Positions 7,839-13,667 of a DNA stretch of 13,667 nucleotides are shown here, piece by piece. The notes beneath the pieces were generated by a model, which searched no databases, had not been told where the DNA came from, and saw nothing but the letters and a program-made list of their open reading frames with translations. The position numbers were made by a program, and so were the translations under genes. The stretch comes from Prevotella sp. UBA6429. Its GTDB lineage: Bacteria; Bacteroidota; Bacteroidia; Bacteroidales; Bacteroidaceae. Numbering within the stretch: position 1 is the first letter of the stretch; the number at the start of each line of letters is the position of its first letter. The stretch is taken from the NCBI GenBank assembly GCA_002437285.1, contig DJOV01000046.1, positions 5,441 through 19,107 of the forward strand, written 5' to 3'.

Positions 7839-10571
7839 ATGAAACGTTACCTGCTAATCATATTGACCCTCTTTGTGCTACTGGCTACGGTGCTGGCCGG
7901 CGACTGGATGGTGGGCCGCCACGTGACGATGCCCGACGAGATATGGGCCATCGCCCGTGATCACCGCGGCCTGGTGTGGATGGGGACGAGCACCGGCCTG
8001 CATAGCTATGACGGTTACGAGGTGCGCGACTGGACGCGCGGCCCCCAGCTGGGCACAGGCGTGAACAGCATCGCCGAAGACTCGGCGGGCAACCTGTGGC
8101 TGGGCACCTGCGACGGCTTGGTGCGAATGGACCTGTGCACGGGCCGTCTCACCTCTTTCCGCCTGCCCAAGGAGAGCCAGCGCATCATCTACGTTCTCCA
8201 TGTCAGTCGCGACGGCACCCTCTATGTGGGCACCGACGACGGTTTCTCCATCTACGACGCCAAGCGCAACACCTTCCATCATTATAATTGCCACAACACC
8301 ATCGCCACGCTGCCCGACAACCGTCGCGACACCGTGTGGGGCTTCTCCGTCAAGTCATTCCTTGAGTTGCCGTGCGGCGACCTGCTCGTTGGCACGTGGG
8401 CCGACGGCCTGCTGCGCTACTCGCCGCGCCACCGCACCTTCCGCAAGTATGGCCCCTTGGGCAACACCCACTCAGCCTATGCCTTGGCCCGCGATGGCAA
8501 GGGACGCATCTGGATCGGCTCGTGGACGGAAGGTCTGTGGCGCCTCGACACCCCCGACGACTATGCCCTCACCACGCTGCGCCATGTGGGCAGCGGCCAC
8601 AACACCATCTACTCCCTGTTCGCCCCCGATGGCAGTTCCCTGTGGGCGGCCACCCAAGAGGGTGTGGCCCATTGCGACAGCCACGGCCAGTGGCAGACCA
8701 CCTGCCTGCCCGTCAGTCGCAGGTTTGTGACGCTGCCTGCCCGACAGCTATGGGCCTCCACGCTCAGCGGCCGTCTCTTCGGCATCGAGACAGCCGGGCA
8801 CCCCATCACCCATCATCCCACGGGCCAGCGGGTCAGCGGTCTCTATACCGTGGACGGCAAGACCCTTCGCACGTTGACGCCCAACGGCCCGACAGCCGTA
8901 CAGCAAGTGGCGAGGCTCAAGGACGGCACCCTCGTCGCAGCCACGGAGGGAAGCCTCGAGGCGCGCCATCCTGACGGCCGGCGCGACGTGTGGACCCCAC
9001 GTGACAGCCACTGGCTGCTCGACAACGTGTACGCCCTCTGCCCGTCGCGCAGCGGTGCGCTATGGGTGGGCCAGCGCATGGGCATCTCCGTGGTGCGCCC
9101 CGACGGTCAGGGCCGCCACATCCACATCCCCATGGACGCGCCTCACCTGCAGGGCTATCTCATCGTACGCCATCTCATCGAGGATCACCGCGGACACATC
9201 TGGGCCAGCACCAGCAACGGCGGTGTCGTGAGACTGGGCGGCGGACAGGTGCGCCACTACCTGGGATCCGCCAATGTCACGGCCTGTCTGGAGGACAGCC
9301 GGCACCGCCTGTGGGCCATCGCGGCCCATCAGGGGCTGATGCGCTATGACGCGCGTTCCGACAGTTTCCTGCCGGTGCAACGGGCCTACCACTTGCCGTC
9401 GCGCAAGATCCTGGCCTTCAACGAGGACTGCGACGGCGCGTTGTGGCTGGCCATGGACGGCCTGCTGGCGCGTCTCGACATCGGCCGTGGCGGCCGGCCT
9501 CACGTGCAGCTCTTCACCTCGGAGGACGGCCTGCCCGAGCAGGCGTTCATGCCGCGGTCGACCCTGCGCCTGGGCGACACGCTGTATTTCGGCATGACCG
9601 ACGGCTACATCGCCTTTAGCCCTCGCGAGCTGGTGCGCCACACGTCGGCCGCCAAGGCCCATCTCATCGTGTCGGACATCTTGGTCGATGGCACGAGCCT
9701 GACCGAGATGGACGCTGCCGAGGCTTCGCGCATCACGTCTTCACTGCCCATGAGTGTGAGGCACCTGACCCTTCCGCCGGGTGTCAGGCAACTGTCGGTA
9801 GAGTGTGCGCTGCTGTCCTACAACCACATCAGCCAGACGACCTACGCCTACCGTCTCGAAGGGCGCGACACCACTTGGGTCTATGCCGACCCCGGCACAC
9901 GCCGCGTGACCCTCGACCACCTGTCACCGGGCAACTACAAGCTTCACCTGTGCGCCATCGACCATCGCGGGCGCCAGTCGGAGCTGGCCCATCCCATCGA
10001 CATCTGCGTGCTGCCCCCGTGGTATGCCACATGGTGGGCGCGCATGGCCTACCTGCTGGTGGCCGTCCTCCTCGGGTGGCTGGCATGGCGCTACGTGCAG
10101 ATGCGCCGCGAGGTGGAGGCCAGCCGCCGCTTCACCGCCATCACGCAGACACCGCAGCTCCAAGTCCCGTCCGCCCCGCTGCCGCAAGACCATCCGGCTC
10201 CGCAAGAGGAGCCGGAGTCGTCAGCGCAACCGTCGGCCCTGCTGCTGAAGGCCACCCAACTGGTGCGCGAGCATCTCGACGACTCCACCTACAACCGCGA
10301 CCGCATGGCCGCCGACATGGGCATGAGCACCAGTTCGCTCTTCACCAAGTTGAGGACGGCCTCGGGCATGAACATCCAGACGTTCATGCAGAACATCCGC
10401 CTCAATGCGGCAGCGGCCCTGTTGCGCGCCCATCCTGACCTGCGCATCTCCGACGTGGCCTATCGCGTCGGCTTCAACACACCCAAGTATTTCTCGCAGT
10501 GTTTCAAGAAGGAATTTGGCGTGTTGCCCGGCGATTACGCCAAGCGTTACGGGCAGGGCGTGCGTGAATGA
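7839..10571 (+). CDS. Membrane-tethered one-component regulator: periplasmic propeller, Y_Y_Y, TM helix, AraC-type HTH, no kinase
   Basis: This resembles a Bacteroidota hybrid two-component glycan sensor stripped of its signalling core. Residues 1-20 are a hydrophobic export signal. Residues 30-600 carry repeated propeller motifs such as GLVWMGTSTGL, GNLWLGTCDGL, GRIWIGSWTEGL, GALWVGQRMGI and GHIWASTSNGG. Residues about 640-725 form a Y_Y_Y (Ig-like) domain (YAYRLEG ... W, LSPGNYKL). One membrane helix spans about 735-752. A Pro/Glu/Gln-rich linker (about 765-800) replaces the histidine kinase, ATPase and receiver domains. Residues 800-905 are an AraC-type HTH (MAADMGMSTSSLFTKL; ISDVAYRVGFNTPKYFSQCFKKEFG). 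The reading frame is intact, so this is an architecture and not a decayed gene. The likely role is sensing a glycan fragment in the periplasm and controlling the divergent hydrolase gene, and perhaps the downstream secreted-protein gene, from the membrane. The ligand is unknown. Confidence 0.88.
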   Translation: MKRYLLIILTLFVLLATVLAGDWMVGRHVTMPDEIWAIARDHRGLVWMGTSTGLHSYDGYEVRDWTRGPQLGTGVNSIAEDSAGNLWLGTCDGLVRMDLCTGRLTSFRLPKESQRIIYVLHVSRDGTLYVGTDDGFSIYDAKRNTFHHYNCHNTIATLPDNRRDTVWGFSVKSFLELPCGDLLVGTWADGLLRYSPRHRTFRKYGPLGNTHSAYALARDGKGRIWIGSWTEGLWRLDTPDDYALTTLRHVGSGHNTIYSLFAPDGSSLWAATQEGVAHCDSHGQWQTTCLPVSRRFVTLPARQLWASTLSGRLFGIETAGHPITHHPTGQRVSGLYTVDGKTLRTLTPNGPTAVQQVARLKDGTLVAATEGSLEARHPDGRRDVWTPRDSHWLLDNVYALCPSRSGALWVGQRMGISVVRPDGQGRHIHIPMDAPHLQGYLIVRHLIEDHRGHIWASTSNGGVVRLGGGQVRHYLGSANVTACLEDSRHRLWAIAAHQGLMRYDARSDSFLPVQRAYHLPSRKILAFNEDCDGALWLAMDGLLARLDIGRGGRPHVQLFTSEDGLPEQAFMPRSTLRLGDTLYFGMTDGYIAFSPRELVRHTSAAKAHLIVSDILVDGTSLTEMDAAEASRITSSLPMSVRHLTLPPGVRQLSVECALLSYNHISQTTYAYRLEGRDTTWVYADPGTRRVTLDHLSPGNYKLHLCAIDHRGRQSELAHPIDICVLPPWYATWWARMAYLLVAVLLGWLAWRYVQMRREVEASRRFTAITQTPQLQVPSAPLPQDHPAPQEEPESSAQPSALLLKATQLVREHLDDSTYNRDRMAADMGMSTSSLFTKLRTASGMNIQTFMQNIRLNAAAALLRAHPDLRISDVAYRVGFNTPKYFSQCFKKEFGVLPGDYAKRYGQGVRE

Positions 10572-10621
10572 AGGCCGGCTTTCCCCGTTTTTTAGGGTGA
10601 TAATTGATAGTACCCACCTTA

Positions 10622-10812
10622 GTGACGGTGAAAAAACAACTTGGTACGATTTGAGAGATAAATTACCATGTTGAGTTGGCATATGCCTCATCTTTTTGGC
10701 TCTTTCCCTCCCTCTCATCGGTCGTATAGCCCGCTATACTCCCTCTTTGAGTGAGAAAAACAACTCAAAAATATGAGGCTCAAATCATACCAATTTATTT
10801 TTTCACCGTCAC
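10622..10812. mobile_element. MITE-like inverted-repeat element, copy 2 (191 bp)
   Basis: The terminal inverted repeats are 34 bp (10622-10655 and 10779-10812), identical at 31 of 34 positions and beginning GTGACGGTGAAAAAA. Both sides are flanked by TTA (10619-10621 and 10813-10815), a likely 3-bp target duplication; copy 1 has TAA, so both fit TWA. An internal inverted pair (CCTCAT-TTTTTG near 10686-10698 against CAAAAATATGAGG at 10767-10779) adds more folding. It encodes no protein. The better-matched ends suggest a younger insertion than copy 1. A 3-bp TNA duplication is known for some IS5-family groups, so such a transposase could be the mobiliser; this is inference. Confidence 0.78.
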
Positions 10813-10816
10813 TTAG

Positions 10817-10834
10817 GTAAAGGTGAAAAAAACA
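10817..10834. repeat. Lone fragment resembling the MITE left end
   Basis: GTAAAGGTGAAAAAAACA, 4 bp beyond copy 2, closely resembles the first 17 bases of its left end (two substitutions and one extra A). It could be the remnant of another insertion, or chance in an A-rich stretch. Confidence 0.3.
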
Positions 10835-10844
10835 TTTAAAACAT

Positions 10845-10875
10845 TTTGGGGAAAGCAAGAATTATTCTAATTTTG
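10845..10875 (+). promoter_or_regulatory. Consensus Bacteroidota promoter of the 790-residue protein gene
   Basis: TTTG (10845-10848), exactly 19 nt, then TAATTTTG (10868-10875) is a full match to TTTG-N19-21-TAnnTTTG. Transcription should start near 10880, giving a 5' leader of about 140 nt. The right end of MITE-like copy 2 lies 32 bp upstream, so the insertion may have changed what lies above this promoter. Confidence 0.7.
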
Positions 10876-10886
10876 CATTTGAAAAA

Positions 10887-10928
10887 TGTACAAAGGCTGT
10901 TTGCATACGCCTAAAGATTGTACAAAGG
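10887..10928 (+). promoter_or_regulatory. Direct repeat TGTACAAAGG x2, 32-bp period
   Basis: TGTACAAAGG occurs at 10887-10896 and 10919-10928, exactly 32 bp (about three helical turns) start to start, immediately downstream of the predicted transcription start. AraC-type HTH proteins often bind direct repeats on one face of the helix, so this is a candidate site for the upstream regulator or a repressor site. It could instead act in the RNA leader. Confidence 0.35.
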
Positions 10929-11019
10929 AGTCATATTGTATTAAGGTATAAATAGAACATTAGTTAACGGTTGGGCTCTGTGAGGGCCTCCATTTTAGGA
11001 TCAATAAACAAACAAAAGG

Positions 11020-13392
11020 ATGATGAATGTCTTTAGTGATTGCCTTGTGCGCCGGGGGGCACGCAAGGTTTGGGCAGTTGTATCTCTGCTCATTCTGATG
11101 AACCTGTCATCTCACCCCGCCTTGGCGCAAGAAGACAACGGTCTTCTCGGCGCCGTCAACAATAGCAGCATCAACGGCCTTGACTCGTTGCCGGGCATCG
11201 ACCCTTCGCCCGCCTATCGGGCAGGCGCTTTTGACAAGGTCTCCACTCCTGCCGACGAGAACAAGGTGCTCTGCTTTTACAATGTCGGAACCAAGAAGTT
11301 TCTCAGCATCGGTGGTCTGTGGGGCACCCACGCCTCCATCAGTCCCACGCCTTATGCCCTGTGGCTCGAGAGTGACGATGAGAACGCCACGGCCTGGTAT
11401 GTCCACGACAAGGTGGAGGGTTCGGAAACAGGCCACCATATCGGCATACAGAACGGTGACCTGTGGATGGATCAGTCACTGTCAACCTCCCTTAGGAGCG
11501 TGAGCTTCGAGAAAGCCGCTGGCTACACCGACCAGAACAAGCTCTACACCATCAAGATCGGTAACGACGGCTATCTCACCACCTATCCCGACAACGAGAA
11601 CAAGTACTGCAACTACCAGAAGAGCCTCTACGCCACCACCGACTCGCGCTACGCCAACCAGGTGTGGAAGGTCATCACCCGCGTGCAATACTACACGCTG
11701 TCGCTGGCCAACCCCGCCAACATGGAGGCCGTGGTCGACTTCTCCTTCCTCATGCAGGCGCCCGACTTCCGTGTCAACGATTTGAACATCGCCAAGTGGC
11801 AGATAACGGGCGACAAGGCCGATGACGCGAAAAAGAAAATACTGTTCGGTGACAACACGATGTACTGCACATATGCCAACAGCAACCAGACAGGTAAAAG
11901 CCATTTCACCAATTACTCGGGTGGTCATCAACAGGCCTACGGCAAATACTTCTATGCCTACACCAAGGGTGCACATGGCTACACGCTCTACCAGGATGTG
12001 GAGATCCACAAGAGTGGCTGGTACCTGCTGCGCTGCAACGGCTTCACCACCCAGACCGCTCTCGACCAATCCGGCATGGACCGCCCGGCGGCCTATATCT
12101 TCATAGCCCGGGTGAAGAGTGACAAGAGCCAACCGGAGTATGCCTCCTCCGCCACGCTCAACCTCATGGACAAGGCTGAGGCCAACGCGCTCGTCGCGAG
12201 TGACAATGGCTCGGGGGCCGGCAAGGCTTTCTTCGAGGGGGCGTATGAGAACCAGGTGCAGCTCTGCTTCGACGAGGCGGCCGACGGCAAGGAGATCACT
12301 GCCGACAATCCGCTCAAGGTGCGCATCGGCATCTACGTGGAGACACTCAGCGACGAGCCTGCCGACGACGACCTGACCTGCGTCGACAACTTCAAGTTGC
12401 TCTACGCCGGTCCGCGCCGCAACCCCGAGCTCATCCTCGATGAGGACAACGACCACCTGCTCTACCTGAGCCGCGCCAAGGACAGCTACAAGAACAGTGT
12501 GCTCCACCTGCACCGCACGCTCAACCCGCACAAGTGGAACTCGCTCGTGCTGCCCGTCAACCTCACCTGGGGACAGATGAAGCGCACCTTCGGCGACGAC
12601 GTGAAGGTGGCCAAGCTCGCTGCGCTGAGCAACACCACCGTGCAGTTTGTCACCGTCGAGTGCAAGCAAGATTCCGACCTGATGGTCAAGGCCTTCGAGC
12701 CATACATCGTCTATCCGCCCGTGGTGGATACGCACTCACCGGCCTACACCGCCTCACATTTCTACACCCGCGAGGGTGATGACAACTCCCACTGGCTCAA
12801 GGCCGACTGCAGCGGCGAGACCAACGTCGAGAGCGACCGCTTCACGCTCACCATTCCCGCCAACCACTACGATATCACCATGGTGTCGTTTGACCGCGAC
12901 GCCTTCATCAAGCATCTCGAGCAGGAGGACGGCACGGGCAACTCCAACTGGATCTCCACCACACGCTTCTCTGCCGACGGACAGGTGGGCCACATGGAGT
13001 GTCTCGGCACCATGGCCAAGACCTTCAACGACGATGGCATCATCCCCGGGCGTGACAAACTCTCGGGCGACTACTTCTTCTACAAGGGCGACCTCATCCA
13101 GGTGCCCCACGACAAGGAGTATGGGCTGAAGGCCTTCCGCTGCTGGTTTGAGCTCAATGGCACGCATGACATCGAGCAGGGAAAGAAGATGAGCTTCTAC
13201 CTCGACGGCGTGAGCCAGGGCGACGCCACAGGCATCGAGACGCCACAGGGCGACCAGGTGTTCTCGGCTCGCAGGCACCGTCTCAGCAGCGTCTACAACC
13301 TCCAGGGGCAGCGCGTCAGCGCCACCGCGTCGCTCCAAGGACTGCCTGGAGGCATATACATCGTGAACGGAAAAAAGATTGTAATCAGATAA
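11020..13392 (+). CDS. Large secreted protein of unknown function with C-terminal sorting tail
   Basis: This is a 790-residue exported protein of a style common in Prevotella, with no enzyme motif I recognise. Residues 1-36 are a signal peptide (cleavage ALA before Gln37). Residues 80-220 (VLCFYNVGTKKFLSIGGLWGT ... QVWKVI) could be a beta-trefoil-like or other lectin-type module. Residues about 225-462 look like a carbohydrate-binding-type beta sandwich (HKSGWYLLRCNGF ... VDNFKLLYAG). Residues about 495-735 contain the KWNSLVLPVNLTWGQMKRTFG pattern seen in Bacteroidales surface proteins. The end (LSSVYNLQGQRV ... GGIYIVNGKKIVIR) matches the hydrolase tail, implying the same export or anchoring route. 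The ATG at 11020 directly abuts AAAAGG, while the ATG at 11023 would leave better spacing; either start gives the same mature protein. A 67-residue protein gene follows 13 nt later, so the two are probably cotranscribed. A role in binding glycan or host surface is speculative. Confidence 0.8.
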   Translation: MMNVFSDCLVRRGARKVWAVVSLLILMNLSSHPALAQEDNGLLGAVNNSSINGLDSLPGIDPSPAYRAGAFDKVSTPADENKVLCFYNVGTKKFLSIGGLWGTHASISPTPYALWLESDDENATAWYVHDKVEGSETGHHIGIQNGDLWMDQSLSTSLRSVSFEKAAGYTDQNKLYTIKIGNDGYLTTYPDNENKYCNYQKSLYATTDSRYANQVWKVITRVQYYTLSLANPANMEAVVDFSFLMQAPDFRVNDLNIAKWQITGDKADDAKKKILFGDNTMYCTYANSNQTGKSHFTNYSGGHQQAYGKYFYAYTKGAHGYTLYQDVEIHKSGWYLLRCNGFTTQTALDQSGMDRPAAYIFIARVKSDKSQPEYASSATLNLMDKAEANALVASDNGSGAGKAFFEGAYENQVQLCFDEAADGKEITADNPLKVRIGIYVETLSDEPADDDLTCVDNFKLLYAGPRRNPELILDEDNDHLLYLSRAKDSYKNSVLHLHRTLNPHKWNSLVLPVNLTWGQMKRTFGDDVKVAKLAALSNTTVQFVTVECKQDSDLMVKAFEPYIVYPPVVDTHSPAYTASHFYTREGDDNSHWLKADCSGETNVESDRFTLTIPANHYDITMVSFDRDAFIKHLEQEDGTGNSNWISTTRFSADGQVGHMECLGTMAKTFNDDGIIPGRDKLSGDYFFYKGDLIQVPHDKEYGLKAFRCWFELNGTHDIEQGKKMSFYLDGVSQGDATGIETPQGDQVFSARRHRLSSVYNLQGQRVSATASLQGLPGGIYIVNGKKIVIR

Positions 13393-13405
13393 AGGACAAC
13401 GCAAC

Positions 13406-13609
13406 ATGAAAAAGAAGACATACATGCGCCCCACCACCGAGCTGGTGGTGACAGCCCATCCCGTGTGCGCACCCTCCATCACTCACGCCAGCGTATTCAA
13501 GGGCCATGTCGCACCGGCGAACAAGATAGATGACATCACCGTGAAGGGCGAAGAGGAGACCAAGTACCTGAACATCTGGGATGACAAGTCTCAGTGGGGT
13601 GACGACTGA
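13406..13609 (+). CDS. Small Bacteroidales-type protein (67 aa), function unknown
   Basis: This gene starts 13 nt after the stop of the large secreted-protein gene. AAAGGA (13391-13396) ends 9 nt before the ATG, a good ribosome-binding site. The protein has a basic start (MKKKTYMRPTTELVV), a middle with one Cys, and an acidic Trp-containing end (NIWDDKSQWGDD). This 'MKK-Y-xP ... W-DD' layout is typical of a large, poorly studied set of Bacteroidales small proteins encoded near surface-protein genes. There is no hydrophobic signal peptide or membrane helix. The role is unknown; a secreted peptide precursor or an export partner of the upstream protein are untested possibilities. The last 58 bp of the window after it contain no visible gene start or terminator. 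Confidence 0.65.
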   Translation: MKKKTYMRPTTELVVTAHPVCAPSITHASVFKGHVAPANKIDDITVKGEEETKYLNIWDDKSQWGDD

Positions 13610-13667
13610 TTGCCCCCGCACCACTTGATCTCGTCCGACACGGGAGACAAAAAACAGAGAAGCCCCG

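Larger units (their letters stand above)
10572..11019. other. 448-bp intergenic region between regulator and secreted protein
   Basis: No gene is seen. From left to right it holds a weak GC-rich stretch followed by TTTTTT (10588-10593, no convincing terminator stem), MITE-like copy 2 (10622-10812), a lone end-like fragment (10817-10834), a consensus promoter (10845-10875), and a leader of about 140 nt with a direct repeat. The region is much more AT-rich than the flanking genes. Confidence 0.65.

Noticed and set aside
10561..10594. Possible terminator after the regulator gene (AAGGCCGGCTT ... TTTTTT)
   Set aside because: The T-run is good, but I could not build a convincing stem directly before it, so it is left unannotated.
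11482..12735. 417-codon minus-strand open frame inside the 790-residue protein gene
   Set aside because: Val/Leu/Gly-rich antisense translation with no motif. The plus-strand protein has a signal peptide, promoter and sorting tail.

Overview
The window looks like a chromosomal segment from a GC-rich member of the Prevotellaceae (Prevotella sensu lato, Bacteroidota). Three things suggest this: Bacteroidota-type promoters (TTTG, about 19-20 nt, TAnnTTTG); two secreted proteins ending in the 'Y-L-G ... G-(I/V)-Y-(I/V)-x-N-G-K-K-I-V' tail common in Prevotella and related to type IX secretion tails; and a two-component-propeller/Y_Y_Y sensor joined to an AraC-type HTH. The genus is inferred from gene style, not from a marker gene. 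No RNA gene, CRISPR array, transposase or SusC/SusD pair is visible.

Layout. 1-197: intergenic hairpins, including the terminator of the first gene. 198-2087 (-): Zn/Cd/Pb-type P1B ATPase without an N-terminal metal-binding domain. 2088-2704: long intergenic region with the ATPase promoter, a small transposon-like inverted-repeat element (MITE-like, copy 1) and a strong promoter just before the next gene. 2705-4165 (+): AAA ATPase of the DUF4143 type, visibly more AT-rich than its neighbours and probably acquired. 4166-4410: two convergent terminators. 4411-7647 (-): 1078-residue secreted multidomain glycoside hydrolase, probably GH128-like (beta-1,3-glucan is the likely substrate class). 7648-7838: divergent promoter region. 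7839-10571 (+): 910-residue membrane-tethered regulator with a periplasmic propeller and Y_Y_Y domain, one membrane helix and an AraC-type HTH, but no histidine kinase or receiver. 10572-11019: second, longer MITE-like copy, then a consensus promoter and a leader with a direct repeat. 11020-13392 (+): 790-residue secreted, apparently non-enzymatic protein. 13406-13609 (+): 67-residue Bacteroidales-type small protein.

Working model (inference). The divergent hydrolase and propeller-HTH regulator form a minimal glycan-response unit without a SusCD transporter. The regulator would sense a glycan fragment in the periplasm and act directly on DNA from the membrane. The 790-residue protein and its small partner may belong to the same response, since they lie downstream of the regulator and share the hydrolase's C-terminal tail, but they have their own promoter. 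The metal ATPase and DUF4143 ATPase appear unrelated to this unit.

The best candidates for something undescribed are the MITE-like family (two copies with TWA target duplications and an internal length polymorphism), the kinase-less membrane-bound regulator, and the secreted-protein/small-protein pair.
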